Shown here one piece after another: positions 22,732-31,534 of a stretch of 64,000 nt of DNA; the stretch's first letter is position 1, and every line of letters starts with the position of its first letter. The notes under the pieces are model-generated. The model did no database searches and had not been told where the DNA came from. It saw only the letters and a list, made by a program, of their open reading frames with translations. Made by a program: the position numbers and the translations under genes. Source of the DNA: Peptococcaceae bacterium BICA1-8 (GTDB taxonomy: Bacteria; Bacillota; Peptococcia; Peptococcales; BICA1-8); the NCBI GenBank assembly GCA_000802045.1, contig JUEF01000078.1:38448-102447 (forward strand). The letters run 5' to 3'.

Positions 22732-22899
22732 TCACACCCCCTGTATAAAACTACTGCAAACTACATCCATGCGGTGATTGAGTTCTTCTAGTTCCTCTAT
22801 GTTATAATTCTCAAAGTTTTGGGTTAATGCGGTCATTTTGCTCATTATTTGGGTCATGTGCTCTAGGCGTTGGTTTTGCTTATCTAGTGCTAAGTTCAT
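22732..22899 (-). CDS. Small helical phage protein
   Basis: The ORF encodes 55 residues, MNLALDKQNQRLEHMTQIMS onward, helical and rich in Met, Glu and Asn. Strong site GGAGGTTACAAA. Its stop TGA overlaps the alternative GTG of the next gene. Function unknown. Confidence 0.5.
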   Translation of the reverse strand: MNLALDKQNQRLEHMTQIMSKMTALTQNFENYNIEELEELNHRMDVVCSSFIQGV

Positions 22900-22923
22900 T
22901 TTGTAACCTCCTTAAATTATTTA

Positions 22924-23187
22924 TTAAATTTCAAATAAAACTTCCGCAAATGTTAGTTTGTCGTTTTCCCAATACTCTTTCCAAACCATAAATAGTGGAG
23001 TTTGATTTTTACTTTTAAAACCAAATCTAATTTTAGTTTGTTTTTGATAAGATCTAACGGCATCACGCGCTTCTTTTAAACCACTGCCGTATAATTTGCG
23101 ATGTAAGAAAATCGCATCTATAATGCCGTGTTTTCTCAGTTCTTCTTTCACTAAAGCTTTTCTGTTTCGGATTTTTATTTTAAACAT
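22924..23187 (-). CDS. Small basic phage protein, unknown
   Basis: The protein has 87 residues, MFKIKIRNRKALVKEELRKH onward, basic N-terminal helices, then MVWKEYWENDKLTFAE. It is not recognised. The site GGGGAGGAAAAGAA precedes the ATG. Confidence 0.5.
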   Translation of the reverse strand: MFKIKIRNRKALVKEELRKHGIIDAIFLHRKLYGSGLKEARDAVRSYQKQTKIRFGFKSKNQTPLFMVWKEYWENDKLTFAEVLFEI

Positions 23188-23225
23188 TTCTTTTCCTCCC
23201 CTTCTAATAATTTTAAAACCGTGTC

Positions 23226-23405
23226 TTACTTCTCTATGTAGCCTATATACTCATCGAATTTTTGTGGTGAGATGTAATAAGTCCAAACGGAGCTGAGTTT
23301 AATTGCTGTGCCGAATGGTAGCAATCCCCTTTGTAATCCCACCCTTATGAATTGTTGCGATACCTCCATGATTTCGGCAGCGTCTTTGACGGATAACCTG
23401 CTCAT
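23226..23405 (-). CDS. Excisionase-like HTH protein
   Basis: The ORF encodes 59 residues, MSRLSVKDAAEIMEVSQQFI onward. The first half is a MerR/Xis-type HTH (KDAAEIMEVSQQFIRVGLQR), and GTAIKLSSVWTYYISPQKFD is a hallmark of a widespread Firmicutes phage family. It overlaps the antirepressor stop by 4 nt (ATGA). It may direct excision or early transcription. Confidence 0.65.
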   Translation of the reverse strand: MSRLSVKDAAEIMEVSQQFIRVGLQRGLLPFGTAIKLSSVWTYYISPQKFDEYIGYIEK

Positions 23406-24094
23406 GCTTCTTTTTTCAACTTTTCAATTATGTAGACTTGGCCTTTCGGTGTTACTCTAGTTGTTTTGAAAAGCAAGTTTCCGCAAGAAGTTTCTTTCCC
23501 ACCTTGCACTACTTCAAAATATCCTGCATCAATTGCCGCTTGATATGGTTCTGTAGACTTTGACATTATGAGGTTCCAGTCTCTTAGTTTGCGGTATAAT
23601 CTTTTTTCGCCTATTGTGATGTTTTGCTTACTAGCTATCTTGGCGAGTTCTCTAATGAGGATGCTGTCTTTAGATGCTAGGCAAGTTTCAGCGAATGATA
23701 GTAAAGGCTTTGCTTCTTCGATTTGTTTAAGATATTTATCCATCTGCCTTTGTGCCATTTGTAAAGCTCTAGCCATTACCTGCTCGGGGCTGTTCCATGC
23801 TTTTTCTACTTGGATAAAGTAGTTTCTCATTTCGTTGGCTTTTTCTCCGCCCGATACCATACAGATATGTTTTGCAATATCTAGTGTTACTGCATAATCA
23901 ACGCTTGGTCTACCGCCTGTACTTTCCCCCAATATTGGCGTAAAGTCCATTCCGTCTATCAAACCAAGTTTTTCTGCCTGATATTTAAACCAGTTTGTAA
24001 AATCCTTATTCATGCCTAGACTTTCATATAAATCTCTAGCACTAACGACCTGACCTTGCTTTTCGTTTGCTTCTATTTTGATTAATTGGTTCAT
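23402..24094 (-). CDS. Phage antirepressor (AntA/AntB plus KilA-C-like domain)
   Basis: The protein has 230 residues. The N-terminal AntA/AntB domain has VVSARDLYESLGMNKDFTNW (about 16-35) and AVTLDIAKHICMVSGGEKAN. The C-terminal ANT domain has EKRLYRKLRDWNLIMSKSTE and FKTTRVTPKGQVYIIEKLKK. Such proteins bind the CI-like repressor and help the switch to lytic growth. It sits beside a Cro-like gene and the divergent control region. Confidence 0.85.
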   Translation of the reverse strand: MNQLIKIEANEKQGQVVSARDLYESLGMNKDFTNWFKYQAEKLGLIDGMDFTPILGESTGGRPSVDYAVTLDIAKHICMVSGGEKANEMRNYFIQVEKAWNSPEQVMARALQMAQRQMDKYLKQIEEAKPLLSFAETCLASKDSILIRELAKIASKQNITIGEKRLYRKLRDWNLIMSKSTEPYQAAIDAGYFEVVQGGKETSCGNLLFKTTRVTPKGQVYIIEKLKKEA

Positions 24095-24106
24095 CTTATT
24101 CCTCCC

Positions 24107-24343
24107 TTATCTTTTTCTTGGATCTTTAATTAATAAATCCATTCCGACATCTAAAGCTGATGCGATTTGATATAATTTTTTTAGGCTACAGTCTGCTTTT
24201 TCATTAACCAACGAGCTTAGAAAACTTTTAGAAATCCCCGTCTGCTTATGAAAGTTTTCTTGGGAACCGAATTTTGCATCAATCAACTGTTTTAGTAACT
24301 TGCCATTTACAAACACATTTACTTCCTCCCTTAATGTCTGCAT
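24107..24343 (-). CDS. Cro-like HTH regulator
   Basis: The protein has 78 residues from the ATG at 24343 (site AAGGAGGACAGAAC), MQTLREEVNVFVNGKLLKQL onward. The Xre-type HTH is FGSQENFHKQTGISKSFLSS, with LVNEKADCSLKKLYQIASAL as the conserved fifth helix. It lies on the opposite strand from the repressor, as Cro does in lambda-like phages, first in the early operon. It may bind the shared operators. Confidence 0.7.
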   Translation of the reverse strand: MQTLREEVNVFVNGKLLKQLIDAKFGSQENFHKQTGISKSFLSSLVNEKADCSLKKLYQIASALDVGMDLLIKDPRKR

Positions 24344-24420
24344 GTTCTGTCCTCCTTCCTCGTTCATTCTGTACGCTATTTATGGACATTTAGATTAAAA
24401 AAATATCTCCGTCTACCTTT

Positions 24421-24449
24421 ATTATATAGGGGGTGTCTTGGAAAATCAA
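24421..24449 (-). promoter_or_regulatory. Early leftward promoter
   Basis: TTGATT (24449-24444), 17-nt spacer, TATAAT (24426-24421) on the minus strand. This is a strong promoter for the Cro-like gene and early operon. The operator-like repeats lie just upstream of its -35. Confidence 0.75.
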
Positions 24450-24454
24450 CACTA

Positions 24455-24492
24455 TTTGCGAACAAATTTTAATTTTTTTAGCGAACACTAAA
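24455..24492. promoter_or_regulatory. Two operator-like GCGAACA sites
   Basis: TTTGCGAACAAA (24455-24466, arms TTTG/CAAA) and TTTAGCGAACACTAAA (24477-24492, arms TTTAG/CTAAA) share GCGAACA. They lie between the two divergent promoters. Related AGCGAAT and CCGAACA sites occur at about 25,030 and 25,070-25,086. They are probable repressor sites; which protein binds is inferred. Confidence 0.55.
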
Positions 24493-24535
24493 TAAAGGAT
24501 TTTTTCACTTTATAAAGAATTAAATTTACGTTGTA

Positions 24536-24544
24536 TGGTATAAT
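24536..24544 (+). promoter_or_regulatory. Extended -10 promoter for the repressor
   Basis: TG-G-TATAAT (24536-24544) is a full extended -10 element 31 nt before the repressor ATG. No good -35 is present, as is common with extended -10 promoters. Confidence 0.6.
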
Positions 24545-24574
24545 AATACTATGTTTTAAAAGAGGGGTGATAAA

Positions 24575-24955
24575 ATGTATGGAGATAAAATAAAAGAGCT
24601 TCGCGGAGATATGACAGTCAGAGAATTTGCTAAAAAAGTAGGACTTTCCCCCTCTTATATTAGTGATCTTGAAAACAGCAGAGATAAAAAACCGTCAACT
24701 GCATCACTAGAAAAAATATCTAAAGCATGCAATAAAGAAATGGCATACTTCTTTGAGCAGAAAACAGTAAAAATAGATTTAAAACAATATCTAGAACATG
24801 CTTCTCCAAAAGTAAGAGAATTATTAGAATCTGATGATGCTCCAAGCTATATAGAACTTGTTGCTGATTTAAAAGAAAAGGGAATAACTCCCGAGGAAAT
24901 AAAAGGAGTATTTTCTTATGTTGAAAAATACTATTTTAAAGATAAGAGTGAGTAG
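24575..24955 (+). CDS. CI-like phage repressor (XRE HTH)
   Basis: The protein has 126 residues with an HTH at the N-terminus: MTVREFAKKVGLSPSYISDL (13-32), then ASLEKISKACNKEMAYFF. The C-terminal half is helical and lacks a peptidase domain, so it would not be cleaved in the way LexA/CI are; the antirepressor may serve that need. It is read right, divergent from the early operon. RBS AGAGGGGTGATAAA. Confidence 0.75.
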   Translation: MYGDKIKELRGDMTVREFAKKVGLSPSYISDLENSRDKKPSTASLEKISKACNKEMAYFFEQKTVKIDLKQYLEHASPKVRELLESDDAPSYIELVADLKEKGITPEEIKGVFSYVEKYYFKDKSE

Positions 24956-24987
24956 TGTCGTAAATAATCGATACTACTCTTTTTTTG
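24950..24987 (+). terminator. Terminator after the repressor gene
   Basis: An 11-bp stem (24950-24960 with 24969-24979, one G-T) with an 8-nt loop is followed by seven T. It overlaps the repressor stop codon. Confidence 0.85.
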
Positions 24988-25120
24988 TCGTAAACTTGCA
25001 TGTTTTTAATAGCAAGAAAATCATGGAAAATAGCGAATATTATTATAATAGGTGATATAATATCACTACCGAACAAAAACCGAACGGATTATACTAAATA
25101 TTGGAAGGGGTCGGTAGTAA

Positions 25121-25228
25121 ATGAAGGGTGATGTTCCCAAAAGAATAAAAGCAATAGTAATAAAAGGAAAAGAAATTTATGTAAATTCTAATACCTGTAA
25201 TTTCCAATGTATAAAGAAAGTAAATTGA
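25121..25228 (+). CDS. Small ORF between repressor and integrase
   Basis: The ORF encodes 35 residues, MKGDVPKRIKAIVIKGKEIY onward, basic, with two Cys near the C-terminus. A fair site (GGAAGGGG) lies 10 nt upstream. Unrecognised; possibly a chance ORF. The rest of 24,988-25,262 holds operator-like CCGAACA sites and TATAAT-like boxes but no other gene. Confidence 0.35.
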   Translation: MKGDVPKRIKAIVIKGKEIYVNSNTCNFQCIKKVN

Positions 25229-25262
25229 TTTAAAATAGTCAATAAGGGGGTGATATAGAGCC

Positions 25263-26287
25263 ATGCGATTGCCGAATGGTTACGGTTAGGCAGTGTATAT
25301 AAATTAAGTGGCAAAAGAAGAAAGCCATTCATCGCGCGGAAAACTATAGGCTGGGAGGATGATGGAAAACAAATCTATCAAACAATAGGCTACTACGAGA
25401 AAAGGCAGGATGCTTTAAATGCTCTAGCCGACTTTAACCAAAATCCCTACTCGATAGATGTTGCGACGGTGACATTTTCAGAAATATTTGAAAAGTGGTC
25501 AAAGGATAAGTTTAGCAAAATATCTGCATCTAATGTGAATGGATACAAGGCTTCTTATAAGATAGCCGAATCTCTGCATGATATGAAGTTTGTAGAAATT
25601 AAAAAGCCTCATATGCAGGCTGTAATTGATAATTGTGAATTAGGGCATGGGTCCTTAAAAAAGATAAAAGTATTGTTTAATCAGCTTTTTAAGTATGCCC
25701 TAGAAAATGACATCATTAATAAGGATTATTCTAAATTTGTAGAGATAGGTGAAAATGAAAAGGAAAGCACCAGGAAGCCATTTACCCAAAAAGAAATTAG
25801 GCTGCTGTGGGATAATGTTGGGAGAATGGATTTTATTGATACCGTTTTAATTATGATCTACACAGGTATGCGGCCAGGTGAGTTAATATTAATTAAAAAT
25901 GAAGATGTTAATTTAGAAGAAAGAATTGTAACGGGTGGAATTAAAACTAAGGCCAGTAAAAACAGAATTATACCGATCAACGAAAAGATACTTCCGCTAA
26001 TAAAGAATAGGCTTAGTGAGAATGAGTTTTTTATTGTTAATCACGAGGGTAATCAAATGCGATACTGGAATTACTATGAAGAAAAGTGGAAGAAAATTAT
26101 GGAGCAATTAGGAATGAAGCATAAACCTCATGACTGCCGGCATACCTTTGCTACTCTGATGGATAATGCAGGTGCTAACAAGGTCTCAGTTAAGCGTATA
26201 ATGGGACATGCTTCCAAGGATATAACGGATAGGGTTTATACTCATAAAGACATAGAGGAACTTCTAAAGGCTGTAGATATGATATAG
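25263..26287 (+). pseudogene. int: Tyrosine integrase with a frameshift near its start
   Basis: The catalytic domain is intact: YTGMRPGELILI (Arg), HKPHDCRHTFATLMDNAG (HxxR) and IMGHASKDITDRVYTHKDIE (His and Tyr). The start ATG at 25263 (site AAGGGGGTG) reads MRLPNGYG, the usual integrase start, then TAG. The expected continuation, SVYKLSGKRRKPFIARKT, lies in another frame 5 bases (TAGGC, 25287-25291) on. Without repair, translation could only begin at GTG 25469, giving 272 residues without the arm-binding domain. It may be inactive. Confidence 0.7.
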
Positions 26288-26366
26288 ATATTTGTATCTT
26301 GTAAGTTAGTTGTTTGTTACTTGTAGGTAGTTTTGAGTACACTTTAAGACTTTCCTATAAATAAGA

Positions 26367-26398
26367 AAATCCCCCAACCATGCGGTTTGAGGGGATTT
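26367..26398. terminator. Bidirectional terminator between integrase and rpsI
   Basis: Stem AAATCCCC (26367-26374) with GGGGATTT (26391-26398) and an inner AACC/GGTT pair; T-rich flanks on both sides. It ends rpsI transcription on the minus strand and may also end integrase transcription. The prophage right end must lie in or near 26,288-26,413. Confidence 0.75.
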
Positions 26399-26413
26399 CT
26401 TTTGTCTTGGCGT

Positions 26414-26809
26414 TTATCTTTTTGAGAACTGTGGTGCTCTTCTTGCACCCTTTAAGCCGTATTTCTTTCTTTCTTTCATTCTTGGGTCTCTTGTTAAGAA
26501 ACCTGCTCTTTTTAAAGCCGGACGCAAACTGGGCTCTGCTTTCAAAAGTGCTCTAGCTATACCTAAGCGGATAGCACCGGCTTGACCGGTTGTGCCGCCG
26601 CCGTTAACTTTTGCAACTACATTAAATCTTCCCTCAGTGTCGGTTAGAACCAACGGCTGTTTAGAAATCATCTCTAATGTCTTCTTACCAAAATACTCAT
26701 CCAGCTGACGGTTATTAACTAATACGTGACCATTACCAGGAATCAACCGAACTCTTGCTACTGAAGACTTACGACGCCCTGTTCCATAATATTGCACTTG
26801 TGCCACCAA
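26414..26809 (-). CDS. rpsI: Ribosomal protein S9
   Basis: The protein has 131 residues, starting [20 protein letters not shown]. The C-terminus [14 protein letters not shown] is the tRNA-contacting tail. It is cotranscribed with rplM, whose stop is one base upstream. The gene lies next to the prophage end, and its 3' flank is the likely integration site. Confidence 0.97.
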   Translation of the reverse strand: MVAQVQYYGTGRRKSSVARVRLIPGNGHVLVNNRQLDEYFGKKTLEMISKQPLVLTDTEGRFNVVAKVNGGGTTGQAGAIRLGIARALLKAEPSLRPALKRAGFLTRDPRMKERKKYGLKGARRAPQFSKR

Positions 26810-27244
26810 CTACGCCTCCCTTCCCCATACTTCAGGTTTTTGAGCTTGATGTGGATGATCTGAACCGCGGTAAACTTGTAACTTCTTATACATCTGTTTA
26901 CCTAATTTAGTATGAGGTAACATACCTTTAATTGCTACTTCAACTGCTAAATCTGGTTTAGTTGCCATTAAAACCCTATACTTTGTTCTTTTTATGCCAC
27001 CAGGATAACCACTGTGACGAATCAATTCCTTTTGATCTAACTTTTTGCCTGTTAAAACTACTTCCTTAGCATTGATGACGATAACATGGTCACCACAATC
27101 CACATTGGGAGTATAGGTCGGTTTATGCTTGCCTCTTAATAAAGTAGCAGCAAGTGTAGCTACTCTACCTAAAGGTTTGCCAGCAGCATCAATAATATAC
27201 CATTTTTTTACAACCTCATTAGGCTTAGCCATATAGGTGCGCAT
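26810..27244 (-). CDS. rplM: Ribosomal protein L13
   Basis: The protein has 144 residues, [20 protein letters not shown] onward, with [20 protein letters not shown] and the C-terminal [14 protein letters not shown] typical of L13. It is the first gene of the rplM-rpsI pair, after a promoter within the truA end. Confidence 0.97.
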   Translation of the reverse strand: MRTYMAKPNEVVKKWYIIDAAGKPLGRVATLAATLLRGKHKPTYTPNVDCGDHVIVINAKEVVLTGKKLDQKELIRHSGYPGGIKRTKYRVLMATKPDLAVEVAIKGMLPHTKLGKQMYKKLQVYRGSDHPHQAQKPEVWGREA

Positions 27245-27352
27245 TTGTTATTTCCCTCCTTAGTTCAAAGGTAACTAATGTAATAAATTAATTTATTATT
27301 ATTTAAGATCCGGGGCTCTGGATCATAAAATAACATAAAAATCCATAGTAGT

Positions 27353-27381
27353 AGTTTAATAGACTATGACCGCTATGTCAA
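27353..27381 (-). promoter_or_regulatory. Promoter of rplM-rpsI
   Basis: TTGACA (27381-27376), 17-nt spacer and TAAACT (27358-27353) on the minus strand. The -35 overlaps the truA stop. The leader between 27,245 and 27,352 has a GATCC/GGATC hairpin (27307-27324), which may be part of an L13 leader; not proven. Confidence 0.65.
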
Positions 27382-28121
27382 GAATAGAATACTTTTTTTA
27401 AGCATAGTCCCTGGGGTGGGGCAGTTTTCCCCGCTAATGTACGGTCATCATTATTAAGTGCTTCCTTAATCGAGTCTTCATCCCTTCGTCCTTTACCTAG
27501 CTCCAATAAAGTACCGACAATTACTCTTACCATTTTGTATAAAAAGCCATTTCCTTGAATATGGAATTCCCATATGTTTTCATTGTTGACAATATCTAAC
27601 GAATGAATTGTCCGCACAAAATTTTTAACATTTGTGCCGCTAGCTGAGAAGCTCTTGAAATTGTGGGTCCCCACAAAAAGCCGAGAACCTTCCCCAATTT
27701 TATCCATGTCCAATTTATAAGGAATAAAATAGGAAAAACGGCTGTGAAAAACCGATGGAATTCGATTGTTATAAATTCGATAAATATAATACTTTCCCTT
27801 GGCATCATACTGAGCATGAAAATCAGGTCTTACTTCTTCTAAAGCTTTTATTGCTATATCATTAGGCAGCTGTCCATTTAAAGCCAAGGGGAGACGGTCC
27901 AGAGGAATTATGTTATTTATCTTGAAATTCACGACCTGTCCCTCGGCATGCACTCCGGCATCAGTACGACCGGCACCTGTAATTTTTATAGGTTCATTTA
28001 AAGCCCGCATCAAACAACTCTCTAGTTTACCTTGAATAGTTGGAAGTTTTTTATTGAGCTGAGTTTGAAAACCGTGATAATTTGTCCCATCATATTCAAG
28101 AGTGGCCTTAATATTACGCAT
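27378..28121 (-). CDS. truA: tRNA pseudouridine synthase A
   Basis: The protein has 247 residues from the ATG at 28121 (site GGAAGGTGG). TruA makes pseudouridine at positions 38-40 of tRNAs. The catalytic Asp is in GAGRTDAGVHAEGQV (about residue 57). It follows the ECF genes, as in other Firmicutes. Confidence 0.95.
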   Translation of the reverse strand: MRNIKATLEYDGTNYHGFQTQLNKKLPTIQGKLESCLMRALNEPIKITGAGRTDAGVHAEGQVVNFKINNIIPLDRLPLALNGQLPNDIAIKALEEVRPDFHAQYDAKGKYYIYRIYNNRIPSVFHSRFSYFIPYKLDMDKIGEGSRLFVGTHNFKSFSASGTNVKNFVRTIHSLDIVNNENIWEFHIQGNGFLYKMVRVIVGTLLELGKGRRDEDSIKEALNNDDRTLAGKTAPPQGLCLKKVFYS

Positions 28122-28180
28122 TACTTCCACCTTCCGGGTTAACTTATATCAGGCTAATGGCTTAAATGCCAATTTATATG

Positions 28181-28435
28181 GTCAGCATTACAACTCAAGG
28201 GATATCCTGCACGACGGCATGACGGCTATTGGGATATTCTCGACGTCAGCATGACGTCTTTGAGGTCATACTGCATGTCAGCATCACTAAATAATAGTAT
28301 TGTAGACCAAAAATTTTACTAGATACACCTAATGCCGACCTAATATTTAACATATAAGACGTCACGCCGACCAAGGGTATAACCCTTAAGCCGTCAAGCC
28401 GTCCAAATGATTAGCATAAAAGACGTCAAGCCATA
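28181..28435. repeat. 32-bp phased inverted repeat array, copy A
   Basis: Between truA and ecfT, GTCAGC/GACGGC cores start at 28181, 28213, 28245 and 28277, exactly 32 bp apart. After the centre AGACCAAAAATTT (from 28304) the reverse-complement core (GCCGAC, GCCGTC, GCCATA) starts at 28334, 28366, 28398 and 28430, again 32 bp apart. Unit consensus: GTCGGCATGACGTCT, 5-6 free bases, GGATA, then CTGCAT. The third unit holds a perfect palindrome (28242-28258). A copy is at 63108-63426. The rest of the gap 28,122-28,457 has no gene. Confidence 0.8.
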
Positions 28436-28457
28436 ATATAACCCTTACTGCAATGTA

Positions 28458-29258
28458 TCATGCCGCCAGTCGTGTGTAGATAGCAAACATAAGAAAAATA
28501 ATAGTAATAAACATTGCACCCGTGTCTAAAGATGTATACATGAGTTGTTTCATTCGGGTTCTATTTTCACCGCCCCGATAGCACCGTGCTTCCATTGCCA
28601 TAGCCAATTCATCAGCTCGACGAAAGGCTCCTAAAAACAAAGGTACAAGTAAAGGAATAAGTGCTTTAGCCCGCTGTACAATATTACCACTTTCAAAATC
28701 TGCTCCTCGGGCCATCTGGGCCTTCATAATCTTATCTGTTTCTTCAATTAGAGTGGGAATAAACCTAAGAGCTATTGTCATCATCATAGCCAGTTCATGG
28801 GCCGGAACCCCAATCCTTTTAAAAGGGTTTAGCAGCCGCTCAATACCATCAGTTAAAGTCATAGGTGTAGTTGTTAAGGTTAACACTGAGGTAACAGTAA
28901 CCAAAAGTATTAATCGTGTACCCATAAAGACACCCTGCTTGAGACCCTCTTTGGTCACTGCTAGAGGACCAATCTCTGCTATTATTGTTCCAGGAGTCAT
29001 AAAAATATGGAGACTAACTGTTAAAATAATAATTATTAATAATGGCTTTAATCCTTTTAAATAATATTTAACTGGAACACGGGATAAAAGGATGATGTTT
29101 AAAGAGAAAAGTAAAATAAAATAGTACCCTATGGCATTATTAATGATAAACAAGGCAGTCATATATATTATTACCACTAATATCTTAGTCCTAGGGTCTA
29201 GCCTATGGATAAGGGATTCTCCGGGAATATACTGCCCAATAGTAATATCTTTAAGCAT
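28458..29258 (-). CDS. ecfT: ECF transporter transmembrane protein EcfT
   Basis: The protein has 266 residues, with 5-6 membrane helices and the coupling motifs [15 protein letters not shown] (near residue 226) and [10 protein letters not shown] that bind the ATPases. It is the shared membrane part of vitamin and metal ECF importers. It overlaps ecfA2 by 8 nt. Confidence 0.95.
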   Translation of the reverse strand: MLKDITIGQYIPGESLIHRLDPRTKILVVIIYMTALFIINNAIGYYFILLFSLNIILLSRVPVKYYLKGLKPLLIIIILTVSLHIFMTPGTIIAEIGPLAVTKEGLKQGVFMGTRLILLVTVTSVLTLTTTPMTLTDGIERLLNPFKRIGVPAHELAMMMTIALRFIPTLIEETDKIMKAQMARGADFESGNIVQRAKALIPLLVPLFLGAFRRADELAMAMEARCYRGGENRTRMKQLMYTSLDTGAMFITIIFLMFAIYTRLAA

Positions 29259-30120
29259 TCTTCCCCCTCCTCATCCTTAATACTTTAATAATCTCCTCTT
29301 TTGCTTCTTCCATATTTAGCAAATCCGTTCTAACCTCAAAGCCTTTAGCTTTTAAACTATATAGTAATGCAGAAACAGTGGGTACCCCCAAGCCTATAGC
29401 CTTAAGTATTTCCGATTTTTGAAAAACCTCCCGGGGTGTTCCATTGAGTTCCACTTCTCCATCATGCATAACTATTAGACGATCAGCCATTTTAGCTACA
29501 TCATCCATGCTGTGCGATACTAGAATAATAGTAATTTTTAGTCTCCGATGGAGTTCTTTAATCTGAGCCAATATCTCATCCCTGCCTCGTGGATCAAGTC
29601 CGGCAGTCGGTTCATCAAGAACCAGGTATTTAGGTTCCATAGCCAGTACTCCGGCAATGGCTACCCGTCTTTTTTGTCCGCCGCTTATATTAAACGGGGA
29701 CTGATCTTTAATCTCCAGATAATCCAAATTTACTACTTCCAAGGCATTTCTTACTCTTTTATCTATTTCCGATACTGAAAGGCCTAAGTTTTGCGGTCCA
29801 AAGCTGACATCCTTCAAAACCGTTTCTTCAAACAATTGATGCTCAGGGTATTGAAATACCAATCCTACTTTTTTACGTATTTCTTTAAGCTTGATGCCCT
29901 TCTGACTTATGTCCACGCCATCTATTGTTATTTGTCCTTGAGAAGGTTTTAGAAGTCCATTTAGGTGCTGAACTAATGTCGATTTACCAGAACCGGTGTG
30001 ACCAATCAATCCTATAAATTCACCTTCCGCAATGTCTAAATTAATTTTCTGAAGAGCATGAGTTTCATATGGTGTACCGACCTGATAAGTATGATACAGG
30101 TCTTTAATCTCTATGGACAT
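29251..30120 (-). CDS. ecfA2: ECF transporter ATPase EcfA2
   Basis: The protein has 289 residues with Walker [10 protein letters not shown] (about 36-44), signature [13 protein letters not shown], and [12 protein letters not shown]. It pairs with EcfA1 to energise EcfT-based import. Overlaps ecfA1 by 10 nt. Confidence 0.95.
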   Translation of the reverse strand: MSIEIKDLYHTYQVGTPYETHALQKINLDIAEGEFIGLIGHTGSGKSTLVQHLNGLLKPSQGQITIDGVDISQKGIKLKEIRKKVGLVFQYPEHQLFEETVLKDVSFGPQNLGLSVSEIDKRVRNALEVVNLDYLEIKDQSPFNISGGQKRRVAIAGVLAMEPKYLVLDEPTAGLDPRGRDEILAQIKELHRRLKITIILVSHSMDDVAKMADRLIVMHDGEVELNGTPREVFQKSEILKAIGLGVPTVSALLYSLKAKGFEVRTDLLNMEEAKEEIIKVLRMRRGKNA

Positions 30121-30935
30121 AAGGCCACCACCATTTCCTCAATGGTCATAATATCTCTAGGGAATCCCGGAATTTCTTTGTTCAATAGATAGGCCAGTTC
30201 AGTAATTGCCGGGACATCTAAATGCAGCTTTTTTAATACAGAAACCTGAGAAAAAACTTCCCTTGGTTTACCCTCAAGAACAATCTCTCCTGCTTCCATG
30301 ACTACTACCCGGTCAGCATAAACAGCTTCCTCCATAAAATGGGTAATATGGACTATCGTGAGCCCCTCTTCTTTGTTAAGCTTTCTAATAGTAAAAATAA
30401 CCTCTTCTCTGCCGGATGGATCCAGCATAGCAGTAGGTTCGTCTAATACTAAATACTGGGGTCGCATAGCGATAATCCCAGCAATAGCTACTCTTTGTTT
30501 TTGCCCACCAGAAAGAAGGTGAGGAGCCCTAGTCTTAAAGTCCGCCATTCCGACGATGTTAAGGGCCTCATCTACCCTTTGTCTAATCTTTTCAGGTAAA
30601 ATACCCAAATTCTCCGGACCAAAAGCCACATCCTCTTCAACAGTAGTAGCTATTAGCTGGTTATCGGGATTCTGAAACACCATACCCACCTGCTGCCGTA
30701 TTTGCCACAACTCTTTTGCATCAGAAGTATCAAGGCCATTTACTATTACCTTACCTTCAGTTGGTAAAAGTAAAGCATTTAAGTGCTTGGCCAAGGTTGA
30801 TTTTCCAGATCCGTTATGGCCTAGGACAGCTACAAATTCACCTTTAGCAATTTTTAAGCTTAGATTATTCACAGCTGTTAATTCCTTGTTATTGCCCATA
30901 CGGTATTTATGTGTAAGGTTTCTTATCTCAATCAT
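30111..30935 (-). CDS. ecfA1: ECF transporter ATPase EcfA1
   Basis: The protein has 274 residues with Walker [10 protein letters not shown] (38-46), [14 protein letters not shown] and [14 protein letters not shown]. It is the partner of EcfA2. These genes commonly follow the alpha operon in Firmicutes, as here. A repeat-bearing gap separates it from rplQ. Confidence 0.95.
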   Translation of the reverse strand: MIEIRNLTHKYRMGNNKELTAVNNLSLKIAKGEFVAVLGHNGSGKSTLAKHLNALLLPTEGKVIVNGLDTSDAKELWQIRQQVGMVFQNPDNQLIATTVEEDVAFGPENLGILPEKIRQRVDEALNIVGMADFKTRAPHLLSGGQKQRVAIAGIIAMRPQYLVLDEPTAMLDPSGREEVIFTIRKLNKEEGLTIVHITHFMEEAVYADRVVVMEAGEIVLEGKPREVFSQVSVLKKLHLDVPAITELAYLLNKEIPGFPRDIMTIEEMVVALCP

Positions 30936-30952
30936 ACTCTCACCCTATTTAA

Positions 30953-31010
30953 GAAATACCTGCATTGCAGGTATTTCGTGCTACAGTGTTACAGTGCTAC
31001 AGTGCTACAG
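30953..31010. repeat. Perfect palindrome followed by an octamer tandem repeat
   Basis: 30953-30977 is a perfect 12-bp inverted repeat around one T (GAAATACCTGCA arms). It is followed directly by four copies of GTGCTACA (30978-31009; the second has GTGTTACA). It lies between rplQ and ecfA1. Function unknown. Confidence 0.7.
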
Positions 31011-31110
31011 AAAATATCAAGTATTAGAACTAATTTAGTCAAAATATAATATTTTTCTAGCCCACTCGCTCACTCGCACACTGATAAACTTTTCATATGA
31101 TTTTGTCCTC

Positions 31111-31150
31111 AAATTAGAGAAGCCAGGAGTAGTATCCTGACCTCTAAATT
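31111..31150 (-). terminator. Imperfect hairpin after rplQ
   Basis: Arms AATTAGAG..CAGGA and TCCTG..CTCTAAATT form a long, slightly bulged stem just after the rplQ stop. There is no clear U tract, so it may be an mRNA end or processing site rather than a strong terminator. A CCCACTCGCTCACTCGCACA motif follows at about 31,060. Confidence 0.4.
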
Positions 31151-31153
31151 GAT

Positions 31154-31495
31154 CTATTCTACCAATTCTATAATTGCCATGGGAGCAGAATCTCCCCGAC
31201 GGGGTCCTGTTTTCATAATTCTAGTATAACCACCCTGCCTTTGGGCAAATTTAGGTGCAATTGTATCAAATAATTCTTTGACAACAGTTTCATCCAATAG
31301 ATAGGCCATTGCCAATCTCCGGGCGTGCAAATCACCACTTTTACCTAAAGTAATCATCTTCTCAGTAACTCTTTTCACTTCTTTAGCTTTAGGTTCAGTA
31401 GTTTCAATTCTTCCGTATTTCAGTAAAGAAGTTGCCATGTTTTTCAACATCGCCCTACGATTAGAACTAGTACGATTGAGCTTTCTATAGCCCAT
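31154..31495 (-). CDS. rplQ: Ribosomal protein L17
   Basis: The protein has 113 residues, [20 protein letters not shown] onward, the conserved L17 start, and ends [13 protein letters not shown]. It is the last gene of the alpha operon, after rpoA. Confidence 0.97.
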   Translation of the reverse strand: MGYRKLNRTSSNRRAMLKNMATSLLKYGRIETTEPKAKEVKRVTEKMITLGKSGDLHARRLAMAYLLDETVVKELFDTIAPKFAQRQGGYTRIMKTGPRRGDSAPMAIIELVE

Positions 31496-31534
31496 ACCTT
31501 TTACCTCCTTTACCTGCCAGATTGTTATTCCCTG

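Noticed and set aside
27307..27324. Riboswitch before rplM
   Set aside because: Only one short GATCC/GGATC hairpin is visible; a ribosomal leader is possible but no riboswitch core is recognised.
27596..27817. Second frame inside truA
   Set aside because: Same strand, different frame, no ribosome site; truA explains the region.
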